Assembly (NCBI GenBank): GCA_012932865.1
Contig: SAXG01000008.1
Span: 186,001 to 250,000, forward strand
From: Amylostereum areolatum
Lineage: Eukaryota; Basidiomycota; Agaricomycetes; Russulales; Stereaceae
DNA length: 64,000 bases
Direction: 5' to 3'
The notes beneath the pieces are model-generated. The model saw only the letters and a list, made by a program, of their open reading frames with translations. It did no database searches and was not told where the DNA came from. The position numbers were made by a program, and so were the translations under genes. Below are positions 35,530 through 48,991 of the stretch, piece by piece. Each line of letters opens with the position of its first letter. Position 1 is the first letter of the stretch.

Positions 35530-38500
35530 ATGGACTCCTGTATTCCGAACAATATTTCCCAACCCGCAGACTCGAATAAAACGAAAGCCAACGGGGATAA
35601 CGTGCCGTCGAAATCCTCGCAATATCCAGTTCTTGAGGCCGGCCAAGTGACTGCTGCTACCCTCGAGCGACGCAACGGGGTCCTTGAATGGAAGCCTTTG
35701 GCTGGCAAGAGCGATGGTACTGACTCTCCTGCTCAGAATCCGATTATATGTTAATCAAAACCCAGGTCGTAAACTGGCCATTGCTGAGGGTATCACGCGA
35801 AGCTCGTCGGCCTTCCCCGCTACAAGATCTCCACCTCTGCTGTCCATGAAGGTCTCGCAGAAGCAACGGGCCGAACAGGGGGTGCGCATACGCATTTTGT
35901 CTTGCCTTGCTCTGTCCTCAAATCGCGTTGCAGGCTCATTTCCTACGAACATGCTATCCGGATGTAGACATCCCCTCCGAACTGATCAGAGATCAGATTG
36001 TCGAGGATTTCCGGTCACGCTTGATGAATGAGGATTTCAACCCCTACCGCGGTTATCTTATGGATATCATATATTATGACCGCGGTCCTCAGAAACGCTT
36101 TGCGTTCGTGGCTTTCCCCGTAGGCGAGACAGGTTCTGATCTCAGTGAGTGGCATGCTGTGTTGAACTCACTGAGCCTCACATGTCTTCAGACATCTCCG
36201 AAGTTAAATTCTCGCACGATGGGTCGGCAACTTGGCGGCCAAGTAGCGTCCCCATCAAAACTTTCCAGACGCCCATCCAACAAATCGTGGCATTTTCTTC
36301 GGCGACGCCACGGTCAAGCATCAGCAGTAAGCTCGCAATCGCCCCGAGGGAGTTATATTCATGAAATTGTTGCAGAATATAACCTCGTCGTCCGCACCAT
36401 GACATCCGCAGGCGTTTACGAGGTAGATATCTCGCCTCCTCAGTCTGCGCGGCATCCAAACAAGATTGCTTTGAGCGAAATATCCAACTTCAACCGTGTC
36501 CATGTCGGTGACAGATGGATATCAGATGTTATCGTCACGCCTTCCCTTGGACACTCCATATTGCTGAACGATCAAGGGGACATATTCAGGGGTGTTCGCG
36601 GTTCATTTGACCTGTGGGTATATCAAGCTATGATGGGTAACTGCCTGACCTTCCCATTCCAGCACAAAATCGCCAAGTAATGAAAATACGCTCAATGACG
36701 GATTCTGGAGGTTATCCACGACCACTCACGATGATATCTGCGCGGTCATCTCCACTCGTACGATGTCGAAGGTTGATTTTCGAGTATGTGGTATCAGCAT
36801 TAGATGGTTAATTCCCTAACAAAGGTTTAGAGTCCAGAACCCCGGTCGCCAGTCTACCAGTTAACCCAGTCCAAGGAACTGTTAACATCCATCGAATGTA
36901 CCCCGGGCCACGCCCTGAGACTTGTCACTACACGTGAACTTCTTTGGATCGATGAACGCTTTGAAAAAAGGCCCCTTCTGGCATATAGGCATCACAGACA
37001 GTTCGATCGCACGTTGCAAACCAACACATTCGAGTATAGAGATAGTGAGTTATTCTGGCTCCACAACATCGTTCACTTAATCGTTTTGCAGAAACGTTTA
37101 CACTCTTGTCATCCCTTCACAACAATCTGATGACTATCTATGACGTCTCCCGCGGAGAAGAGCAACTCATCCAAGTCGGCCATGAACCCTACAGTTTGAC
37201 CTTTGGACCACCAGGTAGCCACGATGGATATAGAATTTTACGACAGCCATTTGATATTGGTCAAGTACATATCCCACTCCTACAACTATCCCGTCGAGGA
37301 GAGATTCAGCAAACATCGCTCGCTTTGTCCTCCATTGACACAGTAGACGCCGAGGCTATCTCGAAAGTAGTGTTGGATGTTCACTGGTCTCAGAAGATCC
37401 AAGACTTTGACCAGGCAGGCCGGGTGACGCAGCCATATGCAGGCTCTCTTGGAGAGCGTGAGCATCGCGAGGTCGATTTGCGACCACCGTATTCGAGTAA
37501 GCATATAGGTCCCCAAACCATTTCGACCCTTGTATGCTGACTTGCATACCCAGGAATCCTGATGCCGTTACTATCAGATGTGTCTTCTACGGGCGATGAG
37601 GTTTTCGACACTCTCGATAAGATGCCACGGTTCTGGCAGGAAATGGACGCGTCCTCCGAAGATATGTTCACTACGTGAGTATCCTTTTTTGCCAGTAGAT
37701 GATTTGCGCTCATTATCTTCAGTTATGATGTAGCCTTTCGCTCCGGCGACGAGCCCCAGCACCAGTCTCGAGCTGACTTCCTTACGCGCAGTGCACTCAA
37801 TGGCGCAAGGGGGTACCGCGCGTTCTTTCAAAATCGTATTCCTTACGACGGGGTCAAAAAATACGCATCCTGGCACTTTAACCTGAAAGATTTCCTCGGC
37901 CGCCATATTCCAGAAATCCCGGATGACCTGCATAATCTGGCGGATCGACTTCACGTTTTCGATCTCAAAGACGACGATCGTCGCTCGGGTCTGTCACTGA
38001 GACGAGAGACAGAGGCGCGGGAGCAACTTGTGCTTGACATAGCCTTGTCTTCGGATGTTTTCTCATATCAACGTTTGGGAAGGCGCATACGAGAAGAGTC
38101 ACCCGAGAGCGTGTTCGATGACATGTCGCGCGCAGCCGAAGCAATGTCTCTGCATGACCCGGAGCCGCCCACCGTGAAGTTCGGATTTTTCAACCCTACA
38201 CCTAAGGCCGATCATTATCAACCAATCGCCGATGTGACCGGTGAACGCACGGACGACGCACAGCAGCCCCTCGGCGTGCGTCTACTCTTGCAGGAATGGG
38301 ACTTAGGGGGCGACCCAGAGAGCTACCTATTCGTGGATCCGTATGCTACTGACCAATTGGAAACATCGATGCCGTCGGGAACCTTGACGACCGGGCAAGG
38401 AAGGGCGAACATGCTCAAGACACCGGCTACACAATCTCAACAGCCTCCGCGTATAATTGCAGCCAGCCAGATCATACCTTCCGTCCTTCCATCCATCCCT

Positions 38501-38734
38501 AATTCTCAGCCTCGGTCTGTGGGGGGTATGCGTGTGGGTGTTTTCTCGCAAGATGTGGGAATACATCCCTTGCACGGGGACCCCAGTCTAAATATGGCAA
38601 GTCAACCGTTCGGTCAGCACGGTCAGCCTCCACCGATGCCTATGGCGAGCACCCAAATCGTTCCAGGGCCGTTCGGGGGAAGGCAGCCTATCACGAAGAA
38701 GAAGCAGGTCAAGAAACGTGTGGGGGGATTCTAA
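35530..38734 (+). CDS. RNA polymerase I-specific initiation factor RRN6-like
   Basis: ATG at 35530 (MDSCIPNNISQPADSNKTKA). Exon 1 joins across an intron starting at 35716 to GRKLAIAEGITRSSSAFPAT; the next junction is QG|AHFLRTCYPDVDIPSELI. Mid-protein blocks include GYLMDIIYYDRGPQKRFAFV, VRTMTSAGVYEVDIS and TTRELLWIDERFEKRPLLAY followed by RHHRQFDRTLQTNTFEYRD, the propeller segment typical of RRN6/TAF1C-type core-factor subunits. The C-terminus is disordered and ends STQIVPGPFGGRQPITKKKQ with a short basic tail. RRN6 forms the Pol I core factor with RRN7 and RRN11 at the rDNA promoter. Family assignment rests on the RPLLAYRHHRQFDRTL block and the basic VPGxFGGR tail, so it is good but not certain. 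The spliced model has no internal stop that I saw. Confidence 0.7.
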
Positions 38735-39247
38735 TTAGTAGAGAATGTGCTTCATTCATCTACTTATGTACGAAAGGAATTGGTGCTTTTGTTTGTGGTT
38801 TTTGAAAACCTTCTTGGTGAGAGACTCTAATGCTTTCTGATCCGCGCAGAATAACGGAAGGACACTAACGCCAGTCCGAGTCAACGCTGGCGTCGACTAC
38901 ATACCATAAGCAACTGTCCGCGAGTCAAGAGTTCCGATATATGACTCAGCTAGGGGCTTCAAAGACGCGCGACCAGCTCAGACTGGCCATGGCAATTCTT
39001 CAGACGTCGGTGTTATGGACGGAAGGCGCTACTCACCATCGCCGGTGCTTAACAATGGCAATGCGCCCAACAGTATCACCGCGCCGTCGTGAACGGGGAG
39101 CTGAGGAAAGCTTATACGTCGGCGTTTGACACAACGGTCGTTGTAAAATGCCCCACCTTCTCCTCATATATAGCCTCGCCTCGTTGACGAGTTCGATGGC
39201 ACCCTTTCCCTATCCCGCCGATCCACCCTCCATCCCCGTGATATACT
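38735..39247. other. Intergenic region RRN6-like / ABC transporter
   Basis: 513 bp with no gene. TATATAG at 39167-39173 is a plausible TATA box, about 75 bp before the transporter ATG. Confidence 0.5.
39167..39173 (+). promoter_or_regulatory. TATA box of the PDR transporter
   Basis: TATATAG about 75 bp upstream of the ATG at 39248. Confidence 0.45.
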
Positions 39248-42200
39248 ATGGGTGACGCGCCTATCTCTGGTAGACAGAGTCCTACAGAAACCCTCGGACG
39301 AAACAACTACTCCCCTGACGTCGAAGGGCACATTCAAGAAACTACCCGTTCTTCGGCGCGACGACGGAGCCGGGATACGATCCTCACTGCTCCTCCCGGG
39401 ATCGATATCGAGGAAGCGGAGGATGCTTTCTACACACTCTCCCGGGAACTCACTCAAGGCACCATCGTATCCGGATCAAACGAGCACGACAAAAAAGACA
39501 TCGAGAAAGCAGGCGATGCTTCGCCCTTTGACCTTCGCGAGTTCCTGTCCTCTTCGAATGATGCCAATCAGCGCGCTGGGATCAAACACAAACACGTTGG
39601 CGTGACCTGGGAGGACTTTGAAGTTCAGGTAGTAGGAGGAGCTAACTCCAAGGTGTGTTACTACTATATCCTTGTGGTTGTCCAAGTTGTTTGACCTTGA
39701 CACGGATAGGTATACGTGAGAACGTTCGGAGGTGAGATTCACTTCAAGTCGGAAAGGGATCATATGGGCCAGCAGGGTCTGACTTCCGTGACGTTCTATA
39801 GATGAATCTTGGCAATTCTGGCTCTCGCCTCTCTTCGCTTTGCGGTCCTTCATTCAACGTTCCACCCTCAAAAATATTCCAACACGGACGATCCTGCACA
39901 AGTACACTTTCTGCATTCGTAGAACGGACAGCGACTGACGGTACGACAGGAATTCGGGATCCTTGGAACCAGGACAAATGTGTCTGGTACTCGGTACCCC
40001 AGGATCAGGATGTTCCACATTTTTGAAGGCTATCGCCAATGAACGCGGCGGGTACCATCACGTCGGAGGCAAGGTCTTGTACGCAGGTATAGACGCCGAT
40101 GAAATGGCCCAAACCTACAAAGGCGAGCTCGCCTATAATGCGGAAGGTATGGCACTCTGCGGTTGGGGATTTTACTCCTTACTCATATCTCCGCAGATGA
40201 TATCCATATCCCCACTCTGACCGTCGGACAAACATTCGATTTCGCTCTTTCAACGAAGACACCGGGACCTAAAGGTCGACTCCCGGGAACATCCCGAGCC
40301 GAGTTTAACGACTCGGTGAAGACAATGCTCCTCAAGATGCTCAATATTACCCACACGGAGAATACCCTTGTTGGTGACGAGTTCGTTCGTGGCGTTTCTG
40401 GAGGCGAGCGAAAGCGAGTTAGCATCGGTGAAATGATGACTACTCGTGCTCGAGTCCAATGCTGGGATAACTCGTCGCGCGGCTTGGACGCATCGACAGC
40501 CTTGGACTTCGTGAAATCGCTCAGGGTAATGACCGACGTTCTCGGGCAGACTACTTTTGTAACTCTGTACGCATTACTCTCTGTTCATCTGTGCTTGTTC
40601 TGATTATATCAAAGCTACCAAGCAGGCGAAGGTATCTACCAGTTGTTCGACAAAGTCCTCGTGCTCGATCAAGGTCGTCAAGTCTACTTTGGCCCGCCGT
40701 CCCAGGCTCGTCAGTATTTCGAGAGCCTCGGATACCGGTATGAATGCCTGTGTTTTCGACCAATCCGCTCCAATCTGACTATGTTCTTTTCTGCTAGTTC
40801 CCTTCCAAGGCAGTCAACGGCTGACTACCTCACCGGATGTACTGACCCTAATGAACGCCAATTCGCTCCTGGACGCTCAGAACACGATGTTCCCTGTACG
40901 CCGGAGGCGCTTGAGGCGGTCTTCCTATCTTCGCAACTGGCGCGAGATACGGAAGTCTCTCTGGAGAGGTTTAAAAAGTTAATGGAAACGGAGAAGACCG
41001 ACCAAGACGCCTTCCGTGCCGCTGTTGCTAATGATAAGAAACGAGGCGTTTCGAAGAAGAGCCCTTACACACTTGGTCTCCTTGATCAGGTAGTTGCCCT
41101 GACACGCCGGCAATTTCAGATGCGATTGCAGGACAGGTTCCAGATCATTACGAGCTATACTTTGTCAACGGTCAGCCTTTCTCTCTCGTACTCCCGTAGA
41201 CAAAACCCTGGTGTCTAAACCGTATGTGCAGACTTTGGCTCTTGTCATCGGAGGTTGCTTCTTTAACCTGCCGCCTACATCAGTCGGCGCGTTCACCCGC
41301 GGCAGCGTCATCTTCTCGGCTTTACTGACATCTTCCTTTGACACGTTCGGCGAGGCAAGCATGACTTTTCTCTGTACCTTATGATCCCGATACTTAACGT
41401 TATAACAGCTGCCAACGCAAATGCTTGGTCGACCCATCATGAAGAAACAGGTGAGTTGTCAGTCCTGAGTTTAATGGCCCTCCCCCCTCACCTGTGCACT
41501 GCAGACCGGATACGGATTATACCGTCCTGCAGCGATCCAAATCGCGAATACTTTGGCCGATATCCCTTTCTCCGCAACACGCATCTTGATTTATAACATC
41601 ATCATATATTTCATGGCTCACCTCGATCGCTCGGCGGGTGGTTTCTTCACGTTCCACCTCTTCAACTACATGGCTTTTCTGACCATGCAAGGGTTCTTCC
41701 GCACCATCGGTCTCTTCTGCTCGAATTTCGACACAGCGCTCAGGGTGGCCGTGTTTTTCTTCCCGAATATCGTCCTTTATATTGGCTACATGATCCCCGT
41801 GAACCAGATGAAACGATGGCTCTTTTGGATTGTGAGTATGTCTTATCGGTCGCTCCGCTTCTGCTCACCGTCACCCCAGTATTACATCAACCCTTTGAGT
41901 TACGGTAAGTATACCTACCGTGCCTGACGTCCTCGAAACCTCTCATTTATTATAATCTCTAGCATGGGCTGGTGCCATGGAAAACGAGTTTTCCCGAATC
42001 ACAGTGAGGCCTTTTATATCATCGCGTTTCTTGTCCTGACAGCACCGTGCAGTTGACATGTGACGGCACCAGTGTCATTCCACGTAACTCTGGAAACGCG
42101 ACCAAGTATCCGTAAGTGCCCCATTCAGGAGGAGTATCCTTCTTTACTGACATAAGCATGTGAAGTGACACTCTCGGCGACAACCAAGCTTGCACATTGT

Positions 42201-45200
42201 TCGGGTCTTCTCCAGGAAGTCTAGAAGTATCTGGCACATCCTATATACAAGCCGGTTACGACTTGGATCCATCCGATCTCTGGCGCCGTAACTTCCTCGT
42301 TTTGCTCGGATTTCTACTGCTGTTCTGGGTTCTGCAGACTGTGGTCATTGAGGTCTATCCGGTAAGATTCTTCCGTTTCTACACCATCATTTAGGCTGAA
42401 GTTGTTTTACAGCAATTCATCGGTGGCGGCGGTTTCAGTGTGTTCGCAAAGGAAAATGCGGAGACCAAGAAACTCAACCAAATCCTCCGCGACCGGAAGA
42501 GACTAAAGGCCGAGAGCGAGAAGCTTGAGAAAGCCCGAGCTATGGAAGGAGGAAAGACCAAAAGAGACCCGTACGTGTTCTCCCTCTCCATCATGCCCAT
42601 TTGTGCTGACACGCTTGCAGTGACGCATTCATAGACCGCAAGACGTTCACTTGGGAAAGGCTGAACTATCATGTTCCCGTTCCCGGCGGTACGAAGCAGC
42701 TGCTCAACAACGTATACGGCTACGTCAAACCTGGAACACTCACCGCCCTTATGGGTGCGTCAGGTGCTGGTACGTATTTGTCGAGTAATTCTAGTATCAG
42801 GGCATGCGTGACCTCAGTGTCCAGGGAAAACGACGTGCTTGGATGTTCTCGCCCAAAGGAAAAATATCGGCGTTGTATCCGGTGATATTCTCGTCGACGG
42901 CAGACCTTTGGATGGTGACTTTGCTCGTGGTACTGCGTACGGTATGTCCTCTTTCCGCACTAACCCGTTCCTCATTTTGATTCTCCTCATAGCGGAACAG
43001 ATGGACGTCCATGAAGGCACTGCTACGGTTCGTGAAGCTATGCGATTCTCTGCATATCTTCGACAGCCATCGCATGTCTCTACGGAGGAGAAGAACGCCT
43101 ATGTCGAGGATATGATCGAGCTACTTGAACTTCAAGAGCTCGCGGACGCCATCGTTCAAAGTCTAGGTGTCGAAGCTCGGAAGCGCTTGACTATTGGGGT
43201 CGAGCTGGCAAGCAAACCGGAGCTCCTTCTCTTCCTAGACGAGCCCACGTCTGGCTTAGACGCACAAAGCGCGTGGAATCTGGTTCGTTTCCTTCGTAAA
43301 CTCGCAGACTCTGGGCAAGCAATTCTGTGCACTATTCATCAACCCTCCGCCCTCCTCTTTGAGAGTTTTGACCGACTGTTACTTCTGGGAAGCGGAGGCA
43401 ACACGATCTATTTTGGAGATATTGGCGAGGACTCTCGCGTAATGCGCGAGTACTTCGCACGGCATGGCGCGCACTGTCCGCCGACGGTTAATCCAGGCAA
43501 GGCCCCCCTTTTCTCTTATACATTGTCCTCACTAAATCTCTTTTTCGCAGCGGAGTACATGTTAGAGGCAATCGGAGCTGGTGTTACGCCGATGATTGGA
43601 GATCGCGATTGGAAGGATATCTGGGTGGAGTCACCCGAGTGTGCTCGGGCAAGACAAGAGATATCCGATATCAAGGCGCAGGCTCTTTCCCGCTCACAAC
43701 CAGAAAAAATCAGCCGGTCTGCCTGTTAGTACTCGATGTTATTCATGAGCTCGTCAAATTGATTGTGACACTTCGGCAGACGCAACGCCTTTCCTTTACC
43801 AGCTGAAGGTTGTCGTCCAACGAAACAATCTCGCACTCTGGAGGTCTCCTGCCTACGTTTTTACACGGCTGTTCTCGCACTTGACCGTGTCGCTGCTGGT
43901 GTCGCTTCCATTTCTTCAACTCGGAAAAAGTTCCCGCGACCTGCAGTATCGAATCTTCGGAATGTAAGGTTTTCATCTCATGAACTTGTCGTTCTGGCGT
44001 ATTGATACTTGGAATTTAGCTTCTGGACGATCATCCTTCCTGGGCTAGTTATCCCACAGTTGGAACCAATATTTCTGATGAATCGCAGTATGTTGAATTT
44101 TACTTTGTCTTTGCTACCTTGTTTAACGAGCCGCCGCAGGGACATTCATTCGAGGTTGGTTACTATATGTTCTCTGTGGTGTGACATACTGATGCTTATG
44201 ACTCTCGCAGAGGCTTCGAGCAGGATATACTCACCCTACGTTTTCGCCATCGGTCAGCTAATTGGAGAAATCCCGTACTCAATCTTGTGCGCCGTCATCT
44301 ACTGGGTTCTAATGGTCCGCTTTTTGCGTCTATCGTAAAAGTTGTGTACGGAGCGCTCATCGATGTCTAGGTTTACCCCATGGGGTTCGGTCAAGGCGCG
44401 GCCGGCACAAATGGAACAGGCTTCCAGCTTCTAGTTGTTCTTTTCACAGAACTGTTCGCCGTAACGCTGGGCCAGCTGATTGCCTCCATTTCACCCTCGA
44501 TTCAAGTATGTCTTCTCCTTCAATCGTTCACACGCGTCACTGACCGAATACCCCCAGATCGCTGTGCTCTGGACCCCCCCTATCTCCGTCATCCTCGGGA
44601 ACCTATGTGGCGTCACCATCCCGTACCCTACTCTGATCAGCTTTTGGAAGTCGTGGCTATACGAATTGGACCCTTTCACGCGTATGCTTGCCGCGATGGT
44701 GTCGACGGAGCTCCAGTACGTCCTACGCGCTAGCGGCAAGCTGCTCAGGCTGATGACCATCACAGTGGGCTTGAGATCACCTGCAAACCACAAGAATTCT
44801 CAATCTTCACACCGCCGTCCGGTCAAACATGTACACAGTGGGCTAATGACTTCGTATCTGCGGTTGGGGGGTACCTGGACAACCCAAATGATACGGATGC
44901 ATGTCGGTACTGCCAGTATCGGGTAAGTTTTTTCCTGGTGTTTGTGACGGTTCGTGCTCACTCGGTCTTAGACTGGCGATCAGTTTTTCCTTCCACTGAA
45001 AATTCGCTTCGGGTTGCGCTGGAGAGACGTCTGGATTTTCTTCTGCTATTTCGGTGAGGAGTTTCGGCACTGACCAGGTTGCGACGTCTGCTTACTTCGT
45101 ATTCCTGTGTAGTTTTCAATGTTCTTGTGACCATCGGTGGGTCATCATCGTCCCTTCTCCTTCTACGATAATGCTCACGCACCCTTACTTCTTAGTTGCG

Positions 45201-45230
45201 TCTCGCTACTTGAGATTTGCGAAGAGGTAG
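39248..45230 (+). CDS. Pleiotropic drug resistance ABC transporter (ABCG/PDR full transporter)
   Basis: About twenty exons, (NBD-TMD)x2 layout. NBD1: Walker [18 protein letters not shown] with Cys in place of the usual Lys, signature [13 protein letters not shown], and Walker [14 protein letters not shown] with Asn in place of the catalytic Glu. TMD1 is hydrophobic from about 41100 to 42400. NBD2: canonical Walker A around [18 protein letters not shown], signature [16 protein letters not shown], Walker [22 protein letters not shown]2 starts after [20 protein letters not shown] and runs to the C-terminal [11 protein letters not shown]. One canonical and one degenerate site is the normal asymmetry of fungal PDR pumps, which export xenobiotics or lipids across the plasma membrane. 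The spliced frame is open at every junction checked ([21 protein letters not shown]). The stop is at 45228-45230. Confidence 0.92.
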
Positions 45231-45750
45231 ACAACCTCACATGCTCGGAAGGTTGAGGATAGGTTTTAGACAAGTTCTGGATGTCTTTATGTCGACATCT
45301 CGCTGTCATTACATCATAAATAGTCCTTTGCTGTAGTTTCGACGATTCCACGAGCCTCGAGGCCGCAAAAGACTCGGCCGCGGTGGAAATTAGATGGCGC
45401 AATGTGCATGTGTGACGGTCATTCGGGAATTCGAACTCGGCGGGGAGTGAACCCGGCGGGGAGTCGGGGACGGCGCTTGGCGCTTGAGTCAAGTCACGCG
45501 AAGACCAAGCTTGCGCTCAACCTCCATCCTCCTACTCTGCACGGCGTCCGTTTATCACGACGTCCTCCGCGACGAAACTGCAATTTGAGTGCCCGTGCAA
45601 GTGCACGATACTGGACTTACGGCCGGCCCAGTATAGCATCACTCTATGGATGGGCAAAGGTGCCAGCGATTGAATAAACCTTGGTCTCGCTCCTCTCTCA
45701 TGTTTGTGCTTTCAGGCCAGCAGCACCTGCATTCAACTCGGCATGTATCA
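45231..45750. other. Intergenic region ABC transporter / SLC25 carrier
   Basis: 520 bp promoter region of the carrier. It holds two near copies of a CGGCGGGGAGT unit at about 45437-45463. No gene. Confidence 0.5.
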
Positions 45751-47087
45751 ATGAGACCCTCCGACGTGAGCGTCATTCTTTTCCGCGTACCTACACTTTT
45801 TTCTAACGCGTCGGATTACCAGAGAACAAACCTATCGTGTGTGCGCTCTCGGCGAGCTATATCTCTACATTTGCGGGGTATCCAGTGCGCATCATCACCC
45901 ATAGGCTTTACCCCGCGCTCAGCCTTTGTCCTCACAGCTTGATTCCCTCAAGTCCCGACTGCAGACGATCAAGACACCCATATTCGTCCCGAAGCTTGCG
46001 CTTCTAGTTTACAGGGAAGAAGGCTTTGTTGGGTTCTATCGTGGGATTTGGATACCTCTCCTTACAATATCGTTCGTCCGTGCGTAGTCTGATTTCGGGG
46101 ACGCTCGGATTCCATGCTCACAGTATCTTGCACTCATCAGGAGCTGCGTCTTTTACCATCTACACCCGCACAAAAGAGTTCGTGCGTGACCGCCGTATTC
46201 TAGACGAGACCAAACTTCTTGGTGCAGCAGGGGCAGGGGGTCTTGGTGGTGCATTGGCGGGATCCTTGATCTCCTTCAGCAGTGCTCGTGAGTTTCATCC
46301 TCTTCCTCTGATCTCTATCCACCCATGTACGTTATCCAGCCTTCGAGCTCGTGAAGGTACGACGGCAATTGGAATACACTATCGCCGCCCAGAAGGGCGT
46401 TACCATCTCCAAACCACCGGGCACCCTCGCAGCTGTGAGCGAGATCATAAAGGCCCGCGGGCTAGCGGGGCTTTACAACGGCTTCCGACTGCATTTCAGT
46501 GAGTAGCGCGTTGCTTCTGCCAGAATACCCACCGATACCTTTCCAGTACGCGATACCAGCGGGACTGCCCTGTACTTCCTTGAATATGACAGCATGCGAC
46601 ATATCTTGGGACGTTACCCCAACGGAGAACAAGGTCCGACCCCCGCCTGGCTTCCTATACATGCCTCTCTCGTTCCCTTCGTCTGCGGATCTCTCGCTGG
46701 TGTGACCTCCTGGGCCCTTATTTATCCTCTTGATGTGTAAGGCATTTTCTTTTGTCAAAAAAGTGCGGCTCACGAACCGCTTCCAGCGTTAAGACCAAAG
46801 TGCAGCAGCGCGCCTTAGCTGGTGAGCAATATCGTGGGGTGCTTGAGACTTTCCGAAGGCTGGTCAGAGGTTCGTGTTCCACAGCATCTGTCGGCCAACA
46901 ATCCTGCTGACGACCAGCAGGCCCTGATCCCGAAAATCCGAAGCCTCTTTTGGCGGGGATGACGCGAATATACCGCGGCCTCGGTGTGAGTGCACTGCGT
47001 AGCGTCACAACTCACGGACTATTGTGGACGTTCTTCGACCTGGTCTCCAATTACATTGACCGTCTGCCTCATTCTGGCGATGGATGA
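45751..47087 (+). CDS. Mitochondrial carrier family (SLC25) protein
   Basis: The start is taken at the ATG at 45751 (MRPSD), which splices into NKPIVCALSASYISTFAGYP; an in-frame ATG at 45700 would add 17 residues. Three carrier repeats each show the signature: STFAGYPLDSLKSRLQTIKT, FSSAPFELVKVRRQLEYTIA and SWALIYPLDVVKTKVQQRAL. Conserved links include GFVGFYRGIWIPL, LYNGFRLHF and RIYRGLGVSALRSVTTHG. The C-terminus is LWTFFDLVSNYIDRLPHSGD. The second signature has F in place of the usual aromatic/Asp pattern (PFELVK), as in several fungal carriers of the Ymc/carnitine-like branch. Substrate unknown. It acts in the inner mitochondrial membrane. Seven or so short introns; convergent with the CHMP7-like gene. 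Confidence 0.85.
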
Positions 47088-47375
47088 CCAAGATATCGTA
47101 TTCTGTCTCTTTAGGACCTTTCTCTCTCACGACCCAACCCTTGCACGCCGCTTCTGCTGCATATATCCGTAAATATGGCCCTAATGCAATGTATCAAAAG
47201 TCCTGCCTTGATAATACACCACTTTAGACTTTATCACATTGAGTTCATACTGCGGGGTGAGCGAACATTAGAGTGTATTATCAGACCAATGTATTTCGGA
47301 TACATCGCAGTGGTGGTTGTGGACGCGTGACTATGTAAGTACAGAAAAGAACGAGCTCCATCTGGAAGTCCAAAT

Positions 47376-48991
47376 CTATGCAGCTTCAATGATCCTCTCC
47401 TTTCCAGTATCTTCCTGAGCCTGAACCTCCCTTAGTCCCTCCAGTTGTTGTCGTTCATGTTTCTGGCGTAGCTTCTCCGTCTCGATCTGCTCCTCGACTG
47501 CTTCCTTCTCCTCCTGAAGAAGGGCGGCAAGCTCGGCTTCCAGTTCGTCCTCGTCGACGTCCAGGCCTGCCTCTGTGCGGGCGGTGTCCCCACCAAGCCG
47601 AATTGCGTCGTCGACCTCGCGTGCATCCGCGGTAGCGCTGGCAATGGCGTCCATAGTGCCATCGATGGCATCGCGTTGGAGCGATGGATGAGAGAGGATC
47701 GTGCGGAGCGTCGTCGCGGAGGACTCGTAAGATTTCATGATCTAAAGCATGGAAGTTGATAGAAACGCAAGCAAGGACAATCGGGATAAGAGACATACTT
47801 GGATGTCATCAGCGGAGGCTTCCACGCGGATAAGAGTGCTCTGAAGGACTTCGAGAGAGCCAAGGCGTTTGGTGAGGAGATCGGAAAGGTGCTTGCGGGA
47901 ACGAATGTAGCTGAGCGCGAGCTCTTTGCGCTTCTGCCGAAGCGCGGTAGACGCCTTCTCCGTGCATCTGAGTATTCAAGGTGATGGGGTCAAACGACGG
48001 CCGTTGACATTTTCATGAATCACGTACGCGTCAATTTTCTGGTGGATGCCGTCCACTTGGCTCTGAAGATTTGCGACAGCCGTCTTGAGTTCAAGGATAC
48101 CACGATCAACCGCGGTGATCTCTGGGGTCTCTGGGGCGTCTGTGTCGATAAACTTGATGACCTAGAGAAGGGTATGAGTAAAGGGCATACAGCGCACGGC
48201 GTCAGAAGCGCGCACCTCTTTGTCAGTCACCAGAACGCGCTTATCGCGCTGCAAGTGCTTGAGGAGCACTCTAAGGTCCTCGTCGGAAAGGACGACGTCC
48301 GGCAGGGCATGCGCGGCGTAGGCAGCACGGAAGCTGTCGAAGCTGTACAAAGCATCGGACAAGGAGATTCCTGTATTCCGCTGTCTTGCTATCACGGCTT
48401 CGGCCGCACGCTCGACCAGAGGAACGGATACATAGTCGCCCTTCACGCGTCTCCAACGCTCGGCATCGCTTTCATGGCCTGCATCGTCGGTGCCAACGAT
48501 GTTCATCTGCTGTAGTGCCCACCAGAGTGGCTTGCCAATGACATACGAGGCCACGCGGTATGGCAGCCAACCTGGATCGTATATGGACTGCGTTGCATTA
48601 ATGAACTGTGAATGGGGGATGAGAATCCGAGTGTTGGCTAGTTCAGCCTTTGCTGGCGGGAACGCGGTCAGCGCGCGGCGGGCACGAGGTTTACGGTAAG
48701 GAAACATACGACGACGGTGCTCAGACACAGCGGCTTTCCGGTACCTTCGTAGCGAAGGGAATCTGGAAGAGAGGGGTTTGCGTGCACGATAAGTTTGTCG
48801 GGCGAATGAGGCTGCCAGCCATTGGCGAGGACAGCGTCGAGGGTGGCATGCCACCAGGCGATATTAGAGTTGAAGGAGGTTGGATTAGAGTGTTCTTGAC
48901 GGGAGATATCAGAGTAGAGGGATTGGAGGCGGGAGGACGACGCCGAGGAGTATGTGGGCAGCGATGCGAGTTGTGTGAATGGGATGCTCAT
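47376..48991 (-). CDS. CHMP7-like ESCRT-III/Snf7-family protein
   Basis: ATG at 48989-48991 (MSIPFTQLASLPTYSSASSS). The N-terminal half is ESCRT-II-like: SNIAWWHATLDAVLANGWQP, then RYEGTGKPLCLSTVV splicing to AELANTRILIPHSQFINATQ, SYVIGKPLWWALQQM and VPLVERAAEAVIARQ. The C-terminal half is a Snf7 helical core: EITAVDRGILELKTAVANLQ, RKELALSYIRSRKHLSDLL, TLIRVEASADDIQIMKSYES and DVDEDELEAELAALLQEEKE. It stops at 47376 after ERIIEAA. The winged-helix plus Snf7 layout is that of CHMP7 (Cmp7 in fission yeast), which binds LEM2-type nuclear membrane proteins and seeds ESCRT-III for nuclear envelope sealing and surveillance. The window also encodes a LEM/HeH protein and the ESCRT-I subunit Vps23. 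Confidence 0.82.
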
